This document shows positions 23,296 through 32,047 of a stretch of DNA of 33,179 nucleotides, piece after piece. The position numbers and the translations under genes are program-made. Source of the DNA: TH5896 sp049578985 (lineage in GTDB: Archaea; Thermoproteota; Nitrososphaeria; Nitrososphaerales; Nitrososphaeraceae); assembly GCA_049578985.1 (NCBI GenBank), contig JBAUMZ010000166.1, positions 1 to 33,179 of the forward strand. Reading direction: 5' to 3'. Numbering within the stretch: the stretch's first letter is position 1; every line of letters starts with the position of its first letter. The notes beneath the pieces are model-generated. The model did not search any database. It saw only the letters and a list, made by a program, of their open reading frames with translations, and had not been told where the DNA came from.

Positions 23296-24879
23296 TCAGT
23301 GTTCATCTTCGCTATCACTGTTGTTGTTGTCATCCTCATTATTTGTATCTGATTGTTGATCATTATCTTCATCATCCGTCGCATCTCCAACAGGAGGCGG
23401 AGTCGTGTCCGGAGAGGAAAGCGGAACAGATGGAATAGTACCCGCTGATGCAGACATATCCAAGTCAGCAGTAGGTAGTATCTTAAAGATCTTGCCTTGT
23501 CCCAAGGATACCACGTACATATATCCGTCAAATGGACTCACTTCAATATCTGATATGCCTGCAAAGCCGGTAGCAAAAAGTATGCCTTCTGAGGCAGCTT
23601 CCCCGTCTGTATCGGCTACTCTATCATTTAGTGATTCAGGAAGTAAAAGGTCTGTCCTCTCCTGATTAAGTTTGAAATGATAAATGTACCCATTATGTAT
23701 GTCTCCTAAAAATAGTTCATTCTGATAACCAGCACCATATTTAGTTGAATCTAGGAATTTGACTGCGGTCGGACCGATTGTATGGAGGAAAGTCAGTTTT
23801 GGAGGATGGTATTGACCTCTACCTTCGAAATCGAAAAGCCCTTCAGGTTGATCAGAGGCAACAGAACCCTCGTCTTCTCTAGGATCTCCTCCTCCGCGTT
23901 CCCAGATTCCCTGTATTTCATTCCAACCGCCATTGAAGCCAGGTTCTACAAGGTTTATCTCATCACCGTATCCAGGCCCATTCTCAGAATCCCAAAGATT
24001 TCCAGTAACCGGATCAAAATCAATTCCGAAACTATTGCGTATGCCATAAGCATAGTACAAGTTGAGAGGATAATCATCTCCCAGGATATAGGTTCCAGTA
24101 CTTGGGTTTACAACTGGTTCACCTTCTTGAGTTACTCGCAATATTCCTCCGGACCCATCAGCGGGAAGTTCCTCCTTGTTCTGTGATTGTGTGGTTCCTC
24201 CAGTTACCTTGTCTGTGTCTCCAATTGGAATATACAGGTTATTATCAGGGCCAATTGTGATTGCGCCCCCGTTGTGTCGAGGACCAGGAACTGCAGGTAG
24301 ATCCAGTAGCAGTTTAGGGTTAACCAGTTTAGCAGATGAAGAAGAACTTGCCGACTGCAGTTCATATCTATATAGTCGATTTCCTACTGGATCACCTCCG
24401 TCCTCTCCCTGTGCTTCAGTATAGTACAGAAAGACGTATGTCTTACCTGTCTCATTGTCTAGTGAAATGGCAATTCCGCACATGCATCTTTCGACCTCTG
24501 TTGCGACGTTGACATCCAACAAAGGTTCAGATTGTACTACCCCATCGATAACCCTCATCACAGTCCCCTTATCTTTTTCCAAGACCAGAATGTCATTTTG
24601 AGACAGGAAGGCCATGGTAGTAGGTAGGGCTAGGCCCTCGGCCACCACTTCAGAAGTAAAGCCGGGCTGATTAAAGACGGGATTGCCTATGTCGTCAGAA
24701 TATCTTAGAGGAAATTCAGGCTCAGACTGAGCAAAAACAAACGCAGGTTGCAACGATAACGAGTATGATGTGGGGAGGATGTTAGAACCTTGTAATGCGA
24801 TTGCAAGACAAAATGCAATTACCGTTGGTATAATCAAATTTATGCTACTAGCTCTTGCACTTATACTCTTCTTGATCAA
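23296..24879 (-). CDS. Secreted PQQ-dependent sugar dehydrogenase (glucose/sorbosone type)
   Basis: A 527-residue exported six-bladed beta-propeller of the soluble glucose/sorbosone dehydrogenase family. It starts at TTG 24879, with a TATA-like ttataag about 30 bp upstream, and a signal peptide (INLIIPTVIAFCLAIALQGS) ending near AFVFAQ. Typical blocks are FTSEVVAEGLALPTTMAF, CGIAISLDNETGK with YVFLYYTEAQG, the catalytic-His region PRHNGGAITIGPDNNLYIPI, the YGIRNSFGIDFDP block with LWDSENGPGYGDEINLV, and PPKLTFLHTIGPTAVKFL. The family oxidises aldoses or related alcohols with PQQ and calcium. The last 40 residues form an acidic Asp/Asn/Glu tail. The physiological substrate and cofactor supply in an ammonia oxidiser are unclear. 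No PQQ synthesis genes are seen here. Confidence 0.9.
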   Translation of the reverse strand: MIKKSISARASSINLIIPTVIAFCLAIALQGSNILPTSYSLSLQPAFVFAQSEPEFPLRYSDDIGNPVFNQPGFTSEVVAEGLALPTTMAFLSQNDILVLEKDKGTVMRVIDGVVQSEPLLDVNVATEVERCMCGIAISLDNETGKTYVFLYYTEAQGEDGGDPVGNRLYRYELQSASSSSSAKLVNPKLLLDLPAVPGPRHNGGAITIGPDNNLYIPIGDTDKVTGGTTQSQNKEELPADGSGGILRVTQEGEPVVNPSTGTYILGDDYPLNLYYAYGIRNSFGIDFDPVTGNLWDSENGPGYGDEINLVEPGFNGGWNEIQGIWERGGGDPREDEGSVASDQPEGLFDFEGRGQYHPPKLTFLHTIGPTAVKFLDSTKYGAGYQNELFLGDIHNGYIYHFKLNQERTDLLLPESLNDRVADTDGEAASEGILFATGFAGISDIEVSPFDGYMYVVSLGQGKIFKILPTADLDMSASAGTIPSVPLSSPDTTPPPVGDATDDEDNDQQSDTNNEDDNNNSDSEDEH

Positions 24880-25123
24880 ACTAACAAATTTCTTCGTACT
24901 GTTAAGATCTTATAATGATTGCGGCAATATTTTCTGATTGAATACACGCTAAGTGTCAACTCGAAAATTAAAGGGTAGGGAGAATATAGAAATACGATGC
25001 GACAGCGGCTGACATGAGGCGCCTTACATCGATTAAGAGTAGAGATCAACAAAGGTACCCAGCACTTTCCTTCAACAATAAATCTACTACCTTTTCATTG
25101 CTACCCGGCCCTGTTCATCTGCC

Positions 25124-25255
25124 TTATCGTAAGATCCATGTTATGCATATCTGATTTTTGCGCACATCGATAAGTGTACCTCCCTTGAGATTTACCTTCT
25201 TCACGGTGTGAATTTCGATTTGTGATCCAGTAGGCAATGGTATTGCAATCTTATA
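25124..25255 (-). pseudogene. Short coding-like remnant
   Basis: The minus strand holds an open stretch of 43 codons without a start: KIAIPLPTGSQIEIHTVKKV then NLKGGTLIDVRKNQ, ending TAA 25124. The 'VKKVNLKGGTLID' part faintly recalls the N-terminus of archaeal PAC2-like proteins, but this is from memory and weak. Flanks show no continuing frame. Confidence 0.3.
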
Positions 25256-25340
25256 TTAAAAATATTTGATTTGATTTTGCTTATGGCACATCGGATGCAA
25301 TCAATAAATTGGGAGAGAACAAAAGTACACGAGAGACAAG

Positions 25341-25541
25341 GTGATTAGGTCATCATCTGCAATAAAGACTTGGCTACCGCTAAGCCTTGCAGCTGGTGCA
25401 ATAACCTTTTTGATTATATCTGTTCTTACTTCAATTCCTCTTGAGAGGGCTATTGTAGGTTCTGCATTAACAGCAATATTGGTCTTTAGTGGGATGTTAT
25501 TCCGTTCATTTGGTAAGGAGAAGGATCGGTACGATCGCTAG
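25341..25541 (+). CDS. Small two-helix membrane protein
   Basis: 66 residues starting at GTG 25341. Two membrane helices (about 11-30, LPLSLAAGAITFLIISVLTS, and 36-54, AIVGSALTAILVFSGMLFRS) are followed by a charged tail (FGKEKDRYDR). This looks like one of the many small helical-hairpin membrane proteins of Nitrososphaerales. No family name and no operon. The build is similar to the gene at 26052, though the sequences are not obviously related. Confidence 0.6.
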   Translation: MIRSSSAIKTWLPLSLAAGAITFLIISVLTSIPLERAIVGSALTAILVFSGMLFRSFGKEKDRYDR

Positions 25542-25671
25542 CAGAAATTATTTTGGGAAGTTTAGAAATCACCGCTGACTATGTTTTATCATTTTTATGT
25601 ACATCATGTGTTATCGTGGCTGTTTCATTGGATCAGAACTGAATTAGATCTTTTGTCAACCATTTACCTTA

Positions 25672-25947
25672 CTATAGTAGGGTTTCAGCGGAATAAAGTG
25701 AAATATGAAATTGACGTGTCGGACAAGAATAAGACATAAATGAGGTCACAATACTAGCACCCACAACAAGAAATAGTCCGAAGTTTACAAAGCCAGACGG
25801 ACTTTTAAAAACTTTCGGCATGCGGAACGCGTTTGAATACGACATATTAAATGCGAAGAAATATACAATTCTACTCAACATTTCTAAAAATTCAATGTTG
25901 ATGACTAGGCTAACTGGAAACTTAAGTCTGTATAAACCTTGCACCAC
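25672..25947 (-). pseudogene. Membrane-protein remnant, possibly amino-acid permease-like
   Basis: A GTG-started frame of 91 residues with two hydrophobic segments (FLEMLSRIVYFFAFNMSYSN and FVNFGLFLVVGASIVTSFMS) joined by AFRMPKVFKSPSG. The 'FAF...MPKVFKSP..FVN' arrangement is reminiscent of the loop before a helix in SLC32/36/38-type amino-acid permeases. This is a weak resemblance from memory. A whole transporter would need about 400 residues, so this could only be a fragment, or alternatively a small real membrane protein. Confidence 0.3.
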
Positions 25948-26051
25948 TCGTCTGGTATGTCAATCCTCAGCTATAGAGGTGAGGAATAAATATTTCATGA
26001 CCTCAACATTCAATTTTACCTGTTACCCGTAGGTAAGCTTGAGGCAAATGG

Positions 26052-26255
26052 ATGGATAAAATTAGATTCACAAGACTTGTTGCAGGTATTGTGGTCGCGG
26101 TGCTCTTTTTTGCTGCATTTATGTTCTCCTACGCTCTGCCTGCTTCCGGTCCTAGAGTACCGTGGCAATTTTACAGCATCGCAGGGATCTTCGCTATTAC
26201 AGCGCTGATTCTTGCGATTCTGGCATTTGATAAAGAACTATACCGGAGAGAGTAG
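26052..26255 (+). CDS. Small two-helix membrane protein
   Basis: 67 residues from ATG 26052. Helix 1 is about 7-29 (TRLVAGIVVAVLFFAAFMFS), then a short Pro-containing loop (ALPASGPRVPW), helix 2 about 41-59 (YSIAGIFAITALILAILAFD), and a charged tail (KELYRRE). A hairpin in the membrane with both ends probably inside. Function unknown. Composition and layout strongly support a real gene. Confidence 0.65.
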   Translation: MDKIRFTRLVAGIVVAVLFFAAFMFSYALPASGPRVPWQFYSIAGIFAITALILAILAFDKELYRRE

Positions 26256-26688
26256 CGGACTCTAGATAAGCGCATGCAATTATCCTCCGCGGTACTTTTG
26301 TCTCTTAGAATGATCGAGTATTACCAATGTGGAAGGGGTTTTGGACGCTTCTACATTGCACTGGATCAACAACCGGATCATAGTGCTTCTGTGGACATCA
26401 TGACGAACCACAACAAATCAAAAACCGAGACTAAACCTTTCTTGCATATCCCCATTTCGTAGAAAGCGTATTTCTATACACCATATTCGATTTTTATCGA
26501 CAGTTCTGAATAATTGCTCCTGAAGAAATATTTGCAAGTGTTGAAGTTAATCAGCGATCCTTCTAAACAGTAATGGCAATTAAGCTACATTTGATTGAGT
26601 TACAATAATGGTTGACGAGAAGCGCTTGAAATCAACCCGCATAATTTGATCTGAATGTCTAATTTTAGCTGCATGCGACCTATAATAG
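26256..26688. other. Gene-free stretch
   Basis: The 62-codon frame at 26274 has no support. No remnant or repeat is evident. The promoter of the downstream gene lies at the right end. Confidence 0.4.
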
Positions 26689-26696
26689 TTATAAAT
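26689..26696 (+). promoter_or_regulatory. TATA box for a leaderless transcript
   Basis: ttataaat centred 26 bp upstream of ATG 26718, the spacing expected when transcription starts at the start codon itself. Confidence 0.6.
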
Positions 26697-26717
26697 CATT
26701 GGTGGTAATTATATAAT

Positions 26718-28235
26718 ATGATCCCATCACATGACAAGCATATTAATAATCGATCAAGCCAAAAGGAGGTAATCGTCAGATTTAACGGAGTGCTACCTGA
26801 TAAGAGCCGCTTGGGTAATCAAGAGACTTCCGAAAGATATGCAGAGATAATGAAATCTGGTAAAGAAACCAATACGTCATGTTCGATAATTATACGTGAT
26901 AGCAGACAAGATACTCCAGAATCAGGTTTTCATATCCTCTTCGATCTTGGAGAGGGAGTAATTAGTAGTGTTGAAAAAGGACTTTCGGAACTTGGAATTG
27001 ACAAGTATCGGGTGGAGAAAAATCAAGGTCTCCCGTTGCAATCTAGGCCTACTATAGGTTCTCCAATGCTATTGTCCTCAGGCACCTCTGAAAGTCAAAG
27101 TTCAGTACTGCAGGAAAAAGCAGCTCATCTTTTTGATGCTTTACTAATTTCCCATCCTCACGAAGATCATATAAAAGACCTTGCCAGCCTTGTTCGACGA
27201 CAAACCTCGGTAGGAGATCAGACGGGAATTAACAAGATTAGAGTTTATTGTACCCGACCTTGTGAAGAACACATAATGAACTATTTGTTGTCTCATGCTT
27301 CTATGACAAAGAAAGATATTGAGAATTCCATAGACTTTCAATTTGTAACTCCCAACGAAGCTTTTGATGTCGGGCCATGTTCTATAATGGCTATTCAAGC
27401 CTACCACGGGGGGGAGTGGGCGACTGATGGCGCCGTTATCTACGTCGTGAACACTCTGAATACAAAGATAATATTGGGATGGGATTTTTTGTCCCTTCCA
27501 GGACAGGACGAAAATGTACTTTGGAATCCAGATCTACTAATCCTTGGGACTGAAACTTATAACCAGCACCCCGAAACCGGAATGATCTCGGTTACAGACG
27601 CGTATGATCTTGTCAGGAGATGGAACGCAAAAGAATGTTACATAGTGCATTACGGCGGACTTAGCGATTTTGATGAAGGTCGGAATCAGTGGTTTAGAGG
27701 ACCCGTAAAACCAATGTCTTCAGCGGAACTTCAGAGCACAATTGATTCACATCTGAAGATATCCGGAGCGCAAGGCAAGTTTAAAATGATCGTAGCAGAG
27801 GAAGGAACGATATGGACCAGAAGGGAGGATGGGAAGGATGAGGAAATTTCACATCCTACCAGCGAACAAGTGGCTCCACAAATTGGGAGCAGCATTGAAC
27901 TGGAAGGTCTAGAAAAATATGTTTTGAAAGTAGAAAAAGATGAGAAGTTAGGAAAACTGAAGCTGGTTATTGAGGATAGAATCAACAGGTACGATATGGT
28001 ATTTGAGAATCCGAGGTTGGAAAAAAATAGAGATAATAATTTCACCCTTTATGCATTAGGCGAGAAGGGAATGTTAGCAAAGGGGCCTGACTTGGTTGCA
28101 GAATTGATAAGGGACTCGTCCATACTTAAGATCTACGTATCTAAAGGGAAGAAACCAATCTTCTATGATGACATCTTGTTAGCAAAGAATGAAACAATCA
28201 AATTTGAACAATATCTACTTGAAAATTTTGTGTAA
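26718..28235 (+). CDS. Metallo-beta-lactamase-fold hydrolase
   Basis: 505 residues. A beta-lactamase-fold core carries the metal motif SHPHEDHIKDL (His146-x-His148-x-Asp150-His151), later His in AIQAYHGGEWATDG, Asp in ILGWDF, and a final His in CYIVHYGGLSDF. These would bind two metal ions. Strands VIVRFNGVLPDKSRL and FHILFDLGEGV form the N-terminal part, as in RNase Z-like and related hydrolases. The last 150 residues or so are an extra alpha/beta domain without known match. The substrate is unknown; RNA or a small ester/phosphodiester are both possible. ATG 26718 is fixed by the TATA box 26 bp upstream. It is a single gene with no partner. Confidence 0.85.
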   Translation: MIPSHDKHINNRSSQKEVIVRFNGVLPDKSRLGNQETSERYAEIMKSGKETNTSCSIIIRDSRQDTPESGFHILFDLGEGVISSVEKGLSELGIDKYRVEKNQGLPLQSRPTIGSPMLLSSGTSESQSSVLQEKAAHLFDALLISHPHEDHIKDLASLVRRQTSVGDQTGINKIRVYCTRPCEEHIMNYLLSHASMTKKDIENSIDFQFVTPNEAFDVGPCSIMAIQAYHGGEWATDGAVIYVVNTLNTKIILGWDFLSLPGQDENVLWNPDLLILGTETYNQHPETGMISVTDAYDLVRRWNAKECYIVHYGGLSDFDEGRNQWFRGPVKPMSSAELQSTIDSHLKISGAQGKFKMIVAEEGTIWTRREDGKDEEISHPTSEQVAPQIGSSIELEGLEKYVLKVEKDEKLGKLKLVIEDRINRYDMVFENPRLEKNRDNNFTLYALGEKGMLAKGPDLVAELIRDSSILKIYVSKGKKPIFYDDILLAKNETIKFEQYLLENFV

Positions 28236-28382
28236 AATGACTAGATCTGTTTGCCTATTTTATTTCTGTTATCCGATTCACTTCCCAAACCAATTAGTTT
28301 AAAATTGCATTTAATCCAAATATCATCTCTTGCCCTCCCTGTAGACGGAGACAATAAAACAGATTGTGTAAAGTATTGTATT

Positions 28383-28802
28383 CTAAAAAAGTCTTTTATG
28401 CTCTGCCATCATACACCTATTGAAAACAACGTCTAGGCCGTTCTCCTTCGCCTTCTTCTCTGCTTCTTCATTATGGATCCCCTCCTGCATCCATATTACC
28501 TTAATTTGATCCTTTTTGAGGATTGCATCATCAACTACAAGAGGTACATCTTCAGATTTTCTGAAAATATCCACAATATCCACTCTGTCTGGAATATCAG
28601 ATACTGCAGAATATGATTTTCGTCCTAAAACTTCGGGAATGGTTGGGTTCACCGGAATTACATTATAGCCTTGTTGAATGAGATATTTTGGTACAAAATG
28701 CCCTGCTTTTTCCTCGTTTCCTGACATACCTACTACTGCAACGTTCTTTAATCTGTAAATTCTTTTCAGTTCGGAGTCACTGTGAGAATCTTGTTTACTC
28801 AC
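28383..28802 (-). CDS. CoA-binding (YccU-type) domain protein
   Basis: 139 residues of the CoA_binding_2 family. A Rossmann fold is visible: KNVAVVGMSGNEEKAGHFVP (Gly-rich nucleotide loop), GYNVIPVNPTIPEVLGRKSY, RVDIVDIFRKSEDVP, KVIWMQEGIHNEEA, and the C-terminal FNRCMMAEHKRLF with the conserved Cys before Met-Met-x-x-His. The length is normal for the family. These proteins bind CoA in the cytoplasm; the reaction is not known. The start is GTG 28802 (an overlapping ATG reads into TGA). A TATA-like ttatat lies about 23 bp upstream, fitting a leaderless GTG start. No operon. Confidence 0.9.
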   Translation of the reverse strand: MSKQDSHSDSELKRIYRLKNVAVVGMSGNEEKAGHFVPKYLIQQGYNVIPVNPTIPEVLGRKSYSAVSDIPDRVDIVDIFRKSEDVPLVVDDAILKKDQIKVIWMQEGIHNEEAEKKAKENGLDVVFNRCMMAEHKRLF

Positions 28803-29144
28803 ATAATTAGGATAGTCTTCATATAATTAAATGATTACTATATCTGCCAGATGAATATCCTATTTAGGCTTCATATGAATATTACCTCAGAACTTGGGAT
28901 GTCCTACTTTCTTAAAATATTTCGTTTAATTACTGTTGCGATCATCAGATTCTCATTTGTTCATTCCGTTGAATCGTCTCTATTTTCCAAATCTCTTTTT
29001 ACCATTTTAATAGATTGATATGTCATATTCGAGATTTGCGCCACAATACTAACTATACTGCGATATGTAATGAATCGCCATCGTCTAAACCAATGTTATT
29101 CTGAAACTAATGTTATTCTGATTCCTGCGAATGCGTTCAACAGA
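28803..29144. other. Gene-free stretch with a short direct repeat
   Basis: No open frame of quality. A 13-bp direct repeat (aatgttattctga) occurs at 29092-29104 and 29109-29121. Nothing else is supported. Confidence 0.4.
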
Positions 29145-29306
29145 TTACATATTTTCCACAACGGGTTCAGGAATATTCTTCATTTTCACCAATTTCCTGT
29201 GATTTGCCTGAAGTACACCATTGATCTCACATTTTGAAATATTTTCCGTTCTGTCTTCCATAACTATGCCTGCATAGTAAGGGTGAATGAATGTCCAGTC
29301 CGGCAT
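29145..29306 (-). CDS. 53-residue hypothetical protein
   Basis: ATG 29306 to TAA 29145 encodes MPDWTFIHPYYAGIVMEDRT, then ENISKCEINGVLQANHRKLV and a short acidic tail. The aromatic-rich opening and balanced charges look like true coding sequence. The same frame is closed by TAG five codons upstream of a further sense stretch, so this may be the last part of a longer decayed protein rather than a natural small gene. Not recognised. Confidence 0.45.
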   Translation of the reverse strand: MPDWTFIHPYYAGIVMEDRTENISKCEINGVLQANHRKLVKMKNIPEPVVENM

Positions 29307-29384
29307 GCGCCATCTCCTGCTTTGCTATTTGCCCTATAATGTCATTATCAACCATAGTTTAACACATCATCAGAAATTATCATT

Positions 29385-29921
29385 TTAACGTTGGCGGCGT
29401 CGATCAGTGAATCTAAATTGGGTGCATGCCGCAGTTGGTATTACTGCTAGATGATCATCTATACTATTTTTGAAACTGTATTCTCGGTTTCTGTTTTGTG
29501 ATTTGAACGTCAGGGTCAGGGAAGGACTTAGTTCCAATCCTTCAATATTAGAATCCCACTCTTCAACGTCATCTTTAACTGCTTGTCTTGTTGAATCATC
29601 TATTTCAACTGTTTCTACCAATGTATATGTCAAGACTCCGTCAGGTATTGCCTTTGACCAAGAGCAGCAGATTTAACAGGTCTAAATCAATGTGCTCGTC
29701 GTCACCAATGTAGCGGAAGTGATCTACGTCAAAATAGTCGTCGTAACTAAAGGATAGTTTAACAATATTGACGGACAGTGTGCTCCAAGTATCGTTGTTA
29801 AGCATAAGGATAGAACATACGCGTCCCTTCCACGATCCATGTAATTAATTATTAGCTTGTGTTGAGAAATGTTATTTGCATCCTCAAACATTTTAGTCAA
29901 TTTGAGAGCATTTCATGACAT
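29385..29921 (-). pseudogene. Multiply frameshifted gene of unknown function
   Basis: Three coding blocks in different frames follow one another on the minus strand. Block 1 (29921 or 29891 onward) reads ALKLTKMFEDANNISQHKLI, then INYMDRGRDAY; an in-frame TGA lies two codons after ATG 29921. Block 2 (about 29840-29655) reads LMLNNDTWSTLSVNIVKLSF and FDVDHFRYIGDDEHIDLDLL. Block 3 (about 29655-29385) reads AIPDGVLTYTLVETVEIDDS, TRQAVKDDVEEWDSNIEGLE, then a poorer tail. Joined, this would be about 175 residues, soluble and acidic. At least two frameshifts and possibly one stop are needed, so it is dead. The family is not recognised. Confidence 0.5.
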
Positions 29922-30056
29922 ACTTCGGATCCGCCAAAAGAGGTTAGTTCTCATTTCGATACAATCTTAGTTCTCAGATGCAAAAGAGGGGCTAGAACAC
30001 ATTTAGAAAATCATTTGCATTCCAGTGGTAGAAATTCTGAGGAATTCTTAAAATTA

Positions 30057-30548
30057 CTACTTTACCACCAGTACTGGTGCATTTGAGTAGGTAACAATAC
30101 CTGATGCTACGCTCCCCAGCACTAATTTACTGAGCCCGGACCTCCCTCTTGTCCCAATAACAATGAGGTCAATACCTTCCTTTTCTGCATATTCTAGTAT
30201 TACATAATCGATTGGCCTTTGACTATTAAGAAGCTCAGTCTGCAGTTCAATTCTATTTTCTCTTGCTCTTTGAGTAAATGATTCGAACCATGTTCTTGCT
30301 TCGTCCATTTCAGATAGTCCAGCTTCTACTTCAACCGCTTCCGGTTGAGAAAGAAGGGAATTTGCTGGCATGTAAGTGACTGTAACCACAATCAACTTGG
30401 CCAAGCATTTTCTAGAAATACTCATCGCATATTCAGCCGCTCTAAATGAATGAATCGATCCGTCTACGCCAACAAGCACTTTAGAGACACGCCCATTCAA
30501 TGTTGTCTTTCTGAAAGTGCCGATCAATTTAAAGGTGACTCTTGACAT
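30057..30548 (-). CDS. Universal stress protein (UspA family)
   Basis: About 163 residues of the Usp fold. Core elements are VSKVLVGVDGSIHSFRAAEY (first strand with Asp and the Ser/Ala-rich helix), AKLIVVTVTYMP, and IDLIVIGTRGRSGLSKLVLG with SVASGIVTYSNAPVLVVK. The last contains the ATP-binding pattern Gly-x2-Gly-x9-Gly-Ser. ATP-binding Usp proteins act in the cytoplasm in stress responses. ATG 30548 is used (a GTG precedes it). A TATA box (tataaata) lies about 90 bp upstream, implying a leader of about 65 nt, unlike the leaderless neighbours. An N-terminal extension of about 20 residues precedes the fold. Confidence 0.92.
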   Translation of the reverse strand: MSRVTFKLIGTFRKTTLNGRVSKVLVGVDGSIHSFRAAEYAMSISRKCLAKLIVVTVTYMPANSLLSQPEAVEVEAGLSEMDEARTWFESFTQRARENRIELQTELLNSQRPIDYVILEYAEKEGIDLIVIGTRGRSGLSKLVLGSVASGIVTYSNAPVLVVK

Positions 30549-30633
30549 CACGAACGCGGTACTTCAGCTAGTCCCAGTAGCCAGTATCAAGGGATTCTCA
30601 CCTTATAACACTAAATGTGCTATTCCCTTTGAG

Positions 30634-30641
30634 TATTTATA
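30634..30641 (-). promoter_or_regulatory. TATA box of the universal stress protein gene
   Basis: tataaata on the minus strand, in gtgtataaatactc. The start of transcription would be near 30613, well upstream of the ATG. Confidence 0.45.
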
Positions 30642-30828
30642 CACAAGACTTGACGTTATGAAACGCTCAAATGACCCGATACGATCGGAAATGCCCGACC
30701 TCTCAAAAGGCAAGCAGGGCATTTGTAGCTCAAACTGACAATTCACAAAGAATATGTTTATACCTGTGCTATTACCATACCGATCCTAGCATTAACCAAA
30801 ATCTGATACACCGAGGTTGCCAGCAAAT

Positions 30829-30837
30829 TAATTATAC
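30829..30837 (+). promoter_or_regulatory. TATA-like element before the DUF1059 gene
   Basis: taattatac is centred about 26 bp before ATG 30859, fitting a leaderless start. Confidence 0.4.
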
Positions 30838-30858
30838 CAGATTTACCACTAGTAGATC

Positions 30859-31041
30859 ATGAAAACTCTAGCATGTCGAGAGGCAGGATTTGATTGTGAC
30901 TACATCGTTACTCGCGAAACGGAAGAGGAAATATTTAAGGAGGGAGGGGAACACGCAATGAAGGTTCATGGGATGAAAGAAGAAGACATCACCCCTGAAT
31001 TTAAAGAAAAACTCAGAGGACTAATTCGAACCGCTGGATAA
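30859..31041 (+). CDS. DUF1059 family small protein
   Basis: 60 residues matching the DUF1059 layout: MKTLACREAGFDCDYIVTRE with the two conserved Cys (6 and 13), then TEEEIFKEGGEHAMKVHGMK with the conserved His pair, and a short helical end. The family is widespread in archaea and actinobacteria; function unknown. It lies 60 bp upstream of the parvulin gene on the same strand, so the two may be co-transcribed. Confidence 0.88.
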   Translation: MKTLACREAGFDCDYIVTRETEEEIFKEGGEHAMKVHGMKEEDITPEFKEKLRGLIRTAG

Positions 31042-31100
31042 CTACATGTACGCATTCCCCTTTTTTGTTCATTGATAGTGGGATATGGTCGGAACTGAAG

Positions 31101-31385
31101 ATGGTTGACAAAATCAAGTGTTCTCACATACTTGTAAAAAAACAGAGCGAAGCACTTCAAATCCTTGACAGATTAAGAAAAGGAGAAAGCTTTACCGATT
31201 TAGCAAGGCAACTATCGATAGATAGAGGGAGCGGAAAGCGTGGTGGCGACTTAGGATTCTTTGGCAGAGGACAGATGGTAAAACCATTTGAAGAAGCCGC
31301 ATTTGAATTAAAGAAAGGAGAATTTACCAAAGAACCAGTGAGGACACAATTCGGTTACCACATTATTAAGAGAGCTGGAAATTAA
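31101..31385 (+). CDS. Parvulin-type peptidyl-prolyl cis-trans isomerase
   Basis: A 94-residue single-domain parvulin. The start ATG 31101 gives MVDKIKCSHILVKKQSEALQ, with the family's 'xxSHILV' opening; the longer frame from 31065 adds a poor 12-residue prefix. Further signature parts are GESFTDLARQLSIDRGSGKR, GGDLGFFGRGQMVKPFEEAA, and QFGYHIIKRAGN at the end, with the catalytic-site His and Phe in place. The enzyme speeds proline isomerisation in protein folding. Without a signal peptide it is cytoplasmic, like the thaumarchaeal parvulins already studied structurally. Confidence 0.93.
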   Translation: MVDKIKCSHILVKKQSEALQILDRLRKGESFTDLARQLSIDRGSGKRGGDLGFFGRGQMVKPFEEAAFELKKGEFTKEPVRTQFGYHIIKRAGN

Positions 31386-31594
31386 AAATAATATTATCGT
31401 TACTGGAACTCGTTAAGTCTAGAATGGTGTACGCAAGCAAGGGGGGATATTGATAGACAATGGGAGATCGGGTATTACTTTCTGCAATACTAAATTGGTA
31501 AAGTGAACATGAGTATGTAAGATTAGGGTTTTCTAGATAATGGTAAAAGTGTTTGCAAGAGATATATACCTAGGTAACCCAAGAAGAACTCCTA

Positions 31595-32047
31595 TTGACA
31601 GCGACAAGATCTTACGATATCTCCAGCGAGCCGATTCTTAAATTCTTTGCAGACAGAAATTTTGCTTTTCTATCTACTATTAACAAGGATGGGTCACCTC
31701 AAGTGACCCCAACTTGGGTAGATATTGATGAAGAGGAGGGGCTTATCCTGATTAATACGGCGGTCGGAAGGTTGAAGCAAACTAATGTGTCAAGAGATCC
31801 CCGGGTATCAATATCAATTATTGATGGAAGGGACAATCCATATAGTATGGTTACTATCAAAGGGAAAGTCGTAGAACAATCAAAGAGCGCAGCAAATGAA
31901 CATATTGATAAGCTTGCAAGGAAGTACCTTAACGCCAACAAATATCCTGGTCATTCTCCCAGATTAACTAGAGTAATCTTAAAAATTAAACCTGATAGGA
32001 TCTCGTATCTACCACCACGGTATACCCAGTATCTTAAAAATGATTAG
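31595..32047 (+). CDS. PPOX-class F420/FMN-binding oxidoreductase
   Basis: 150 residues of the pyridoxamine-5'-phosphate-oxidase-like split-barrel fold. ILKFFADRNFAFLSTINKDG, SPQVTPTWVD, LILINTAVGRLKQTNVSRDP, VSISIIDGRDNPYSMVTIKG and the end DRISYLPPRYTQY are the standard blocks. Archaeal members usually bind F420, less often FMN; the cofactor cannot be told from sequence by eye. The start is TTG 31595, preceded by a gatatatac TATA-like element about 30 bp upstream. Cytoplasmic, single gene. Confidence 0.85.
   Translation: MTATRSYDISSEPILKFFADRNFAFLSTINKDGSPQVTPTWVDIDEEEGLILINTAVGRLKQTNVSRDPRVSISIIDGRDNPYSMVTIKGKVVEQSKSAANEHIDKLARKYLNANKYPGHSPRLTRVILKIKPDRISYLPPRYTQYLKND

Noticed and set aside
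23405..24424. Three plus-strand ORFs across the sugar dehydrogenase
   Set aside because: Antisense shadows of a long, well-identified gene.
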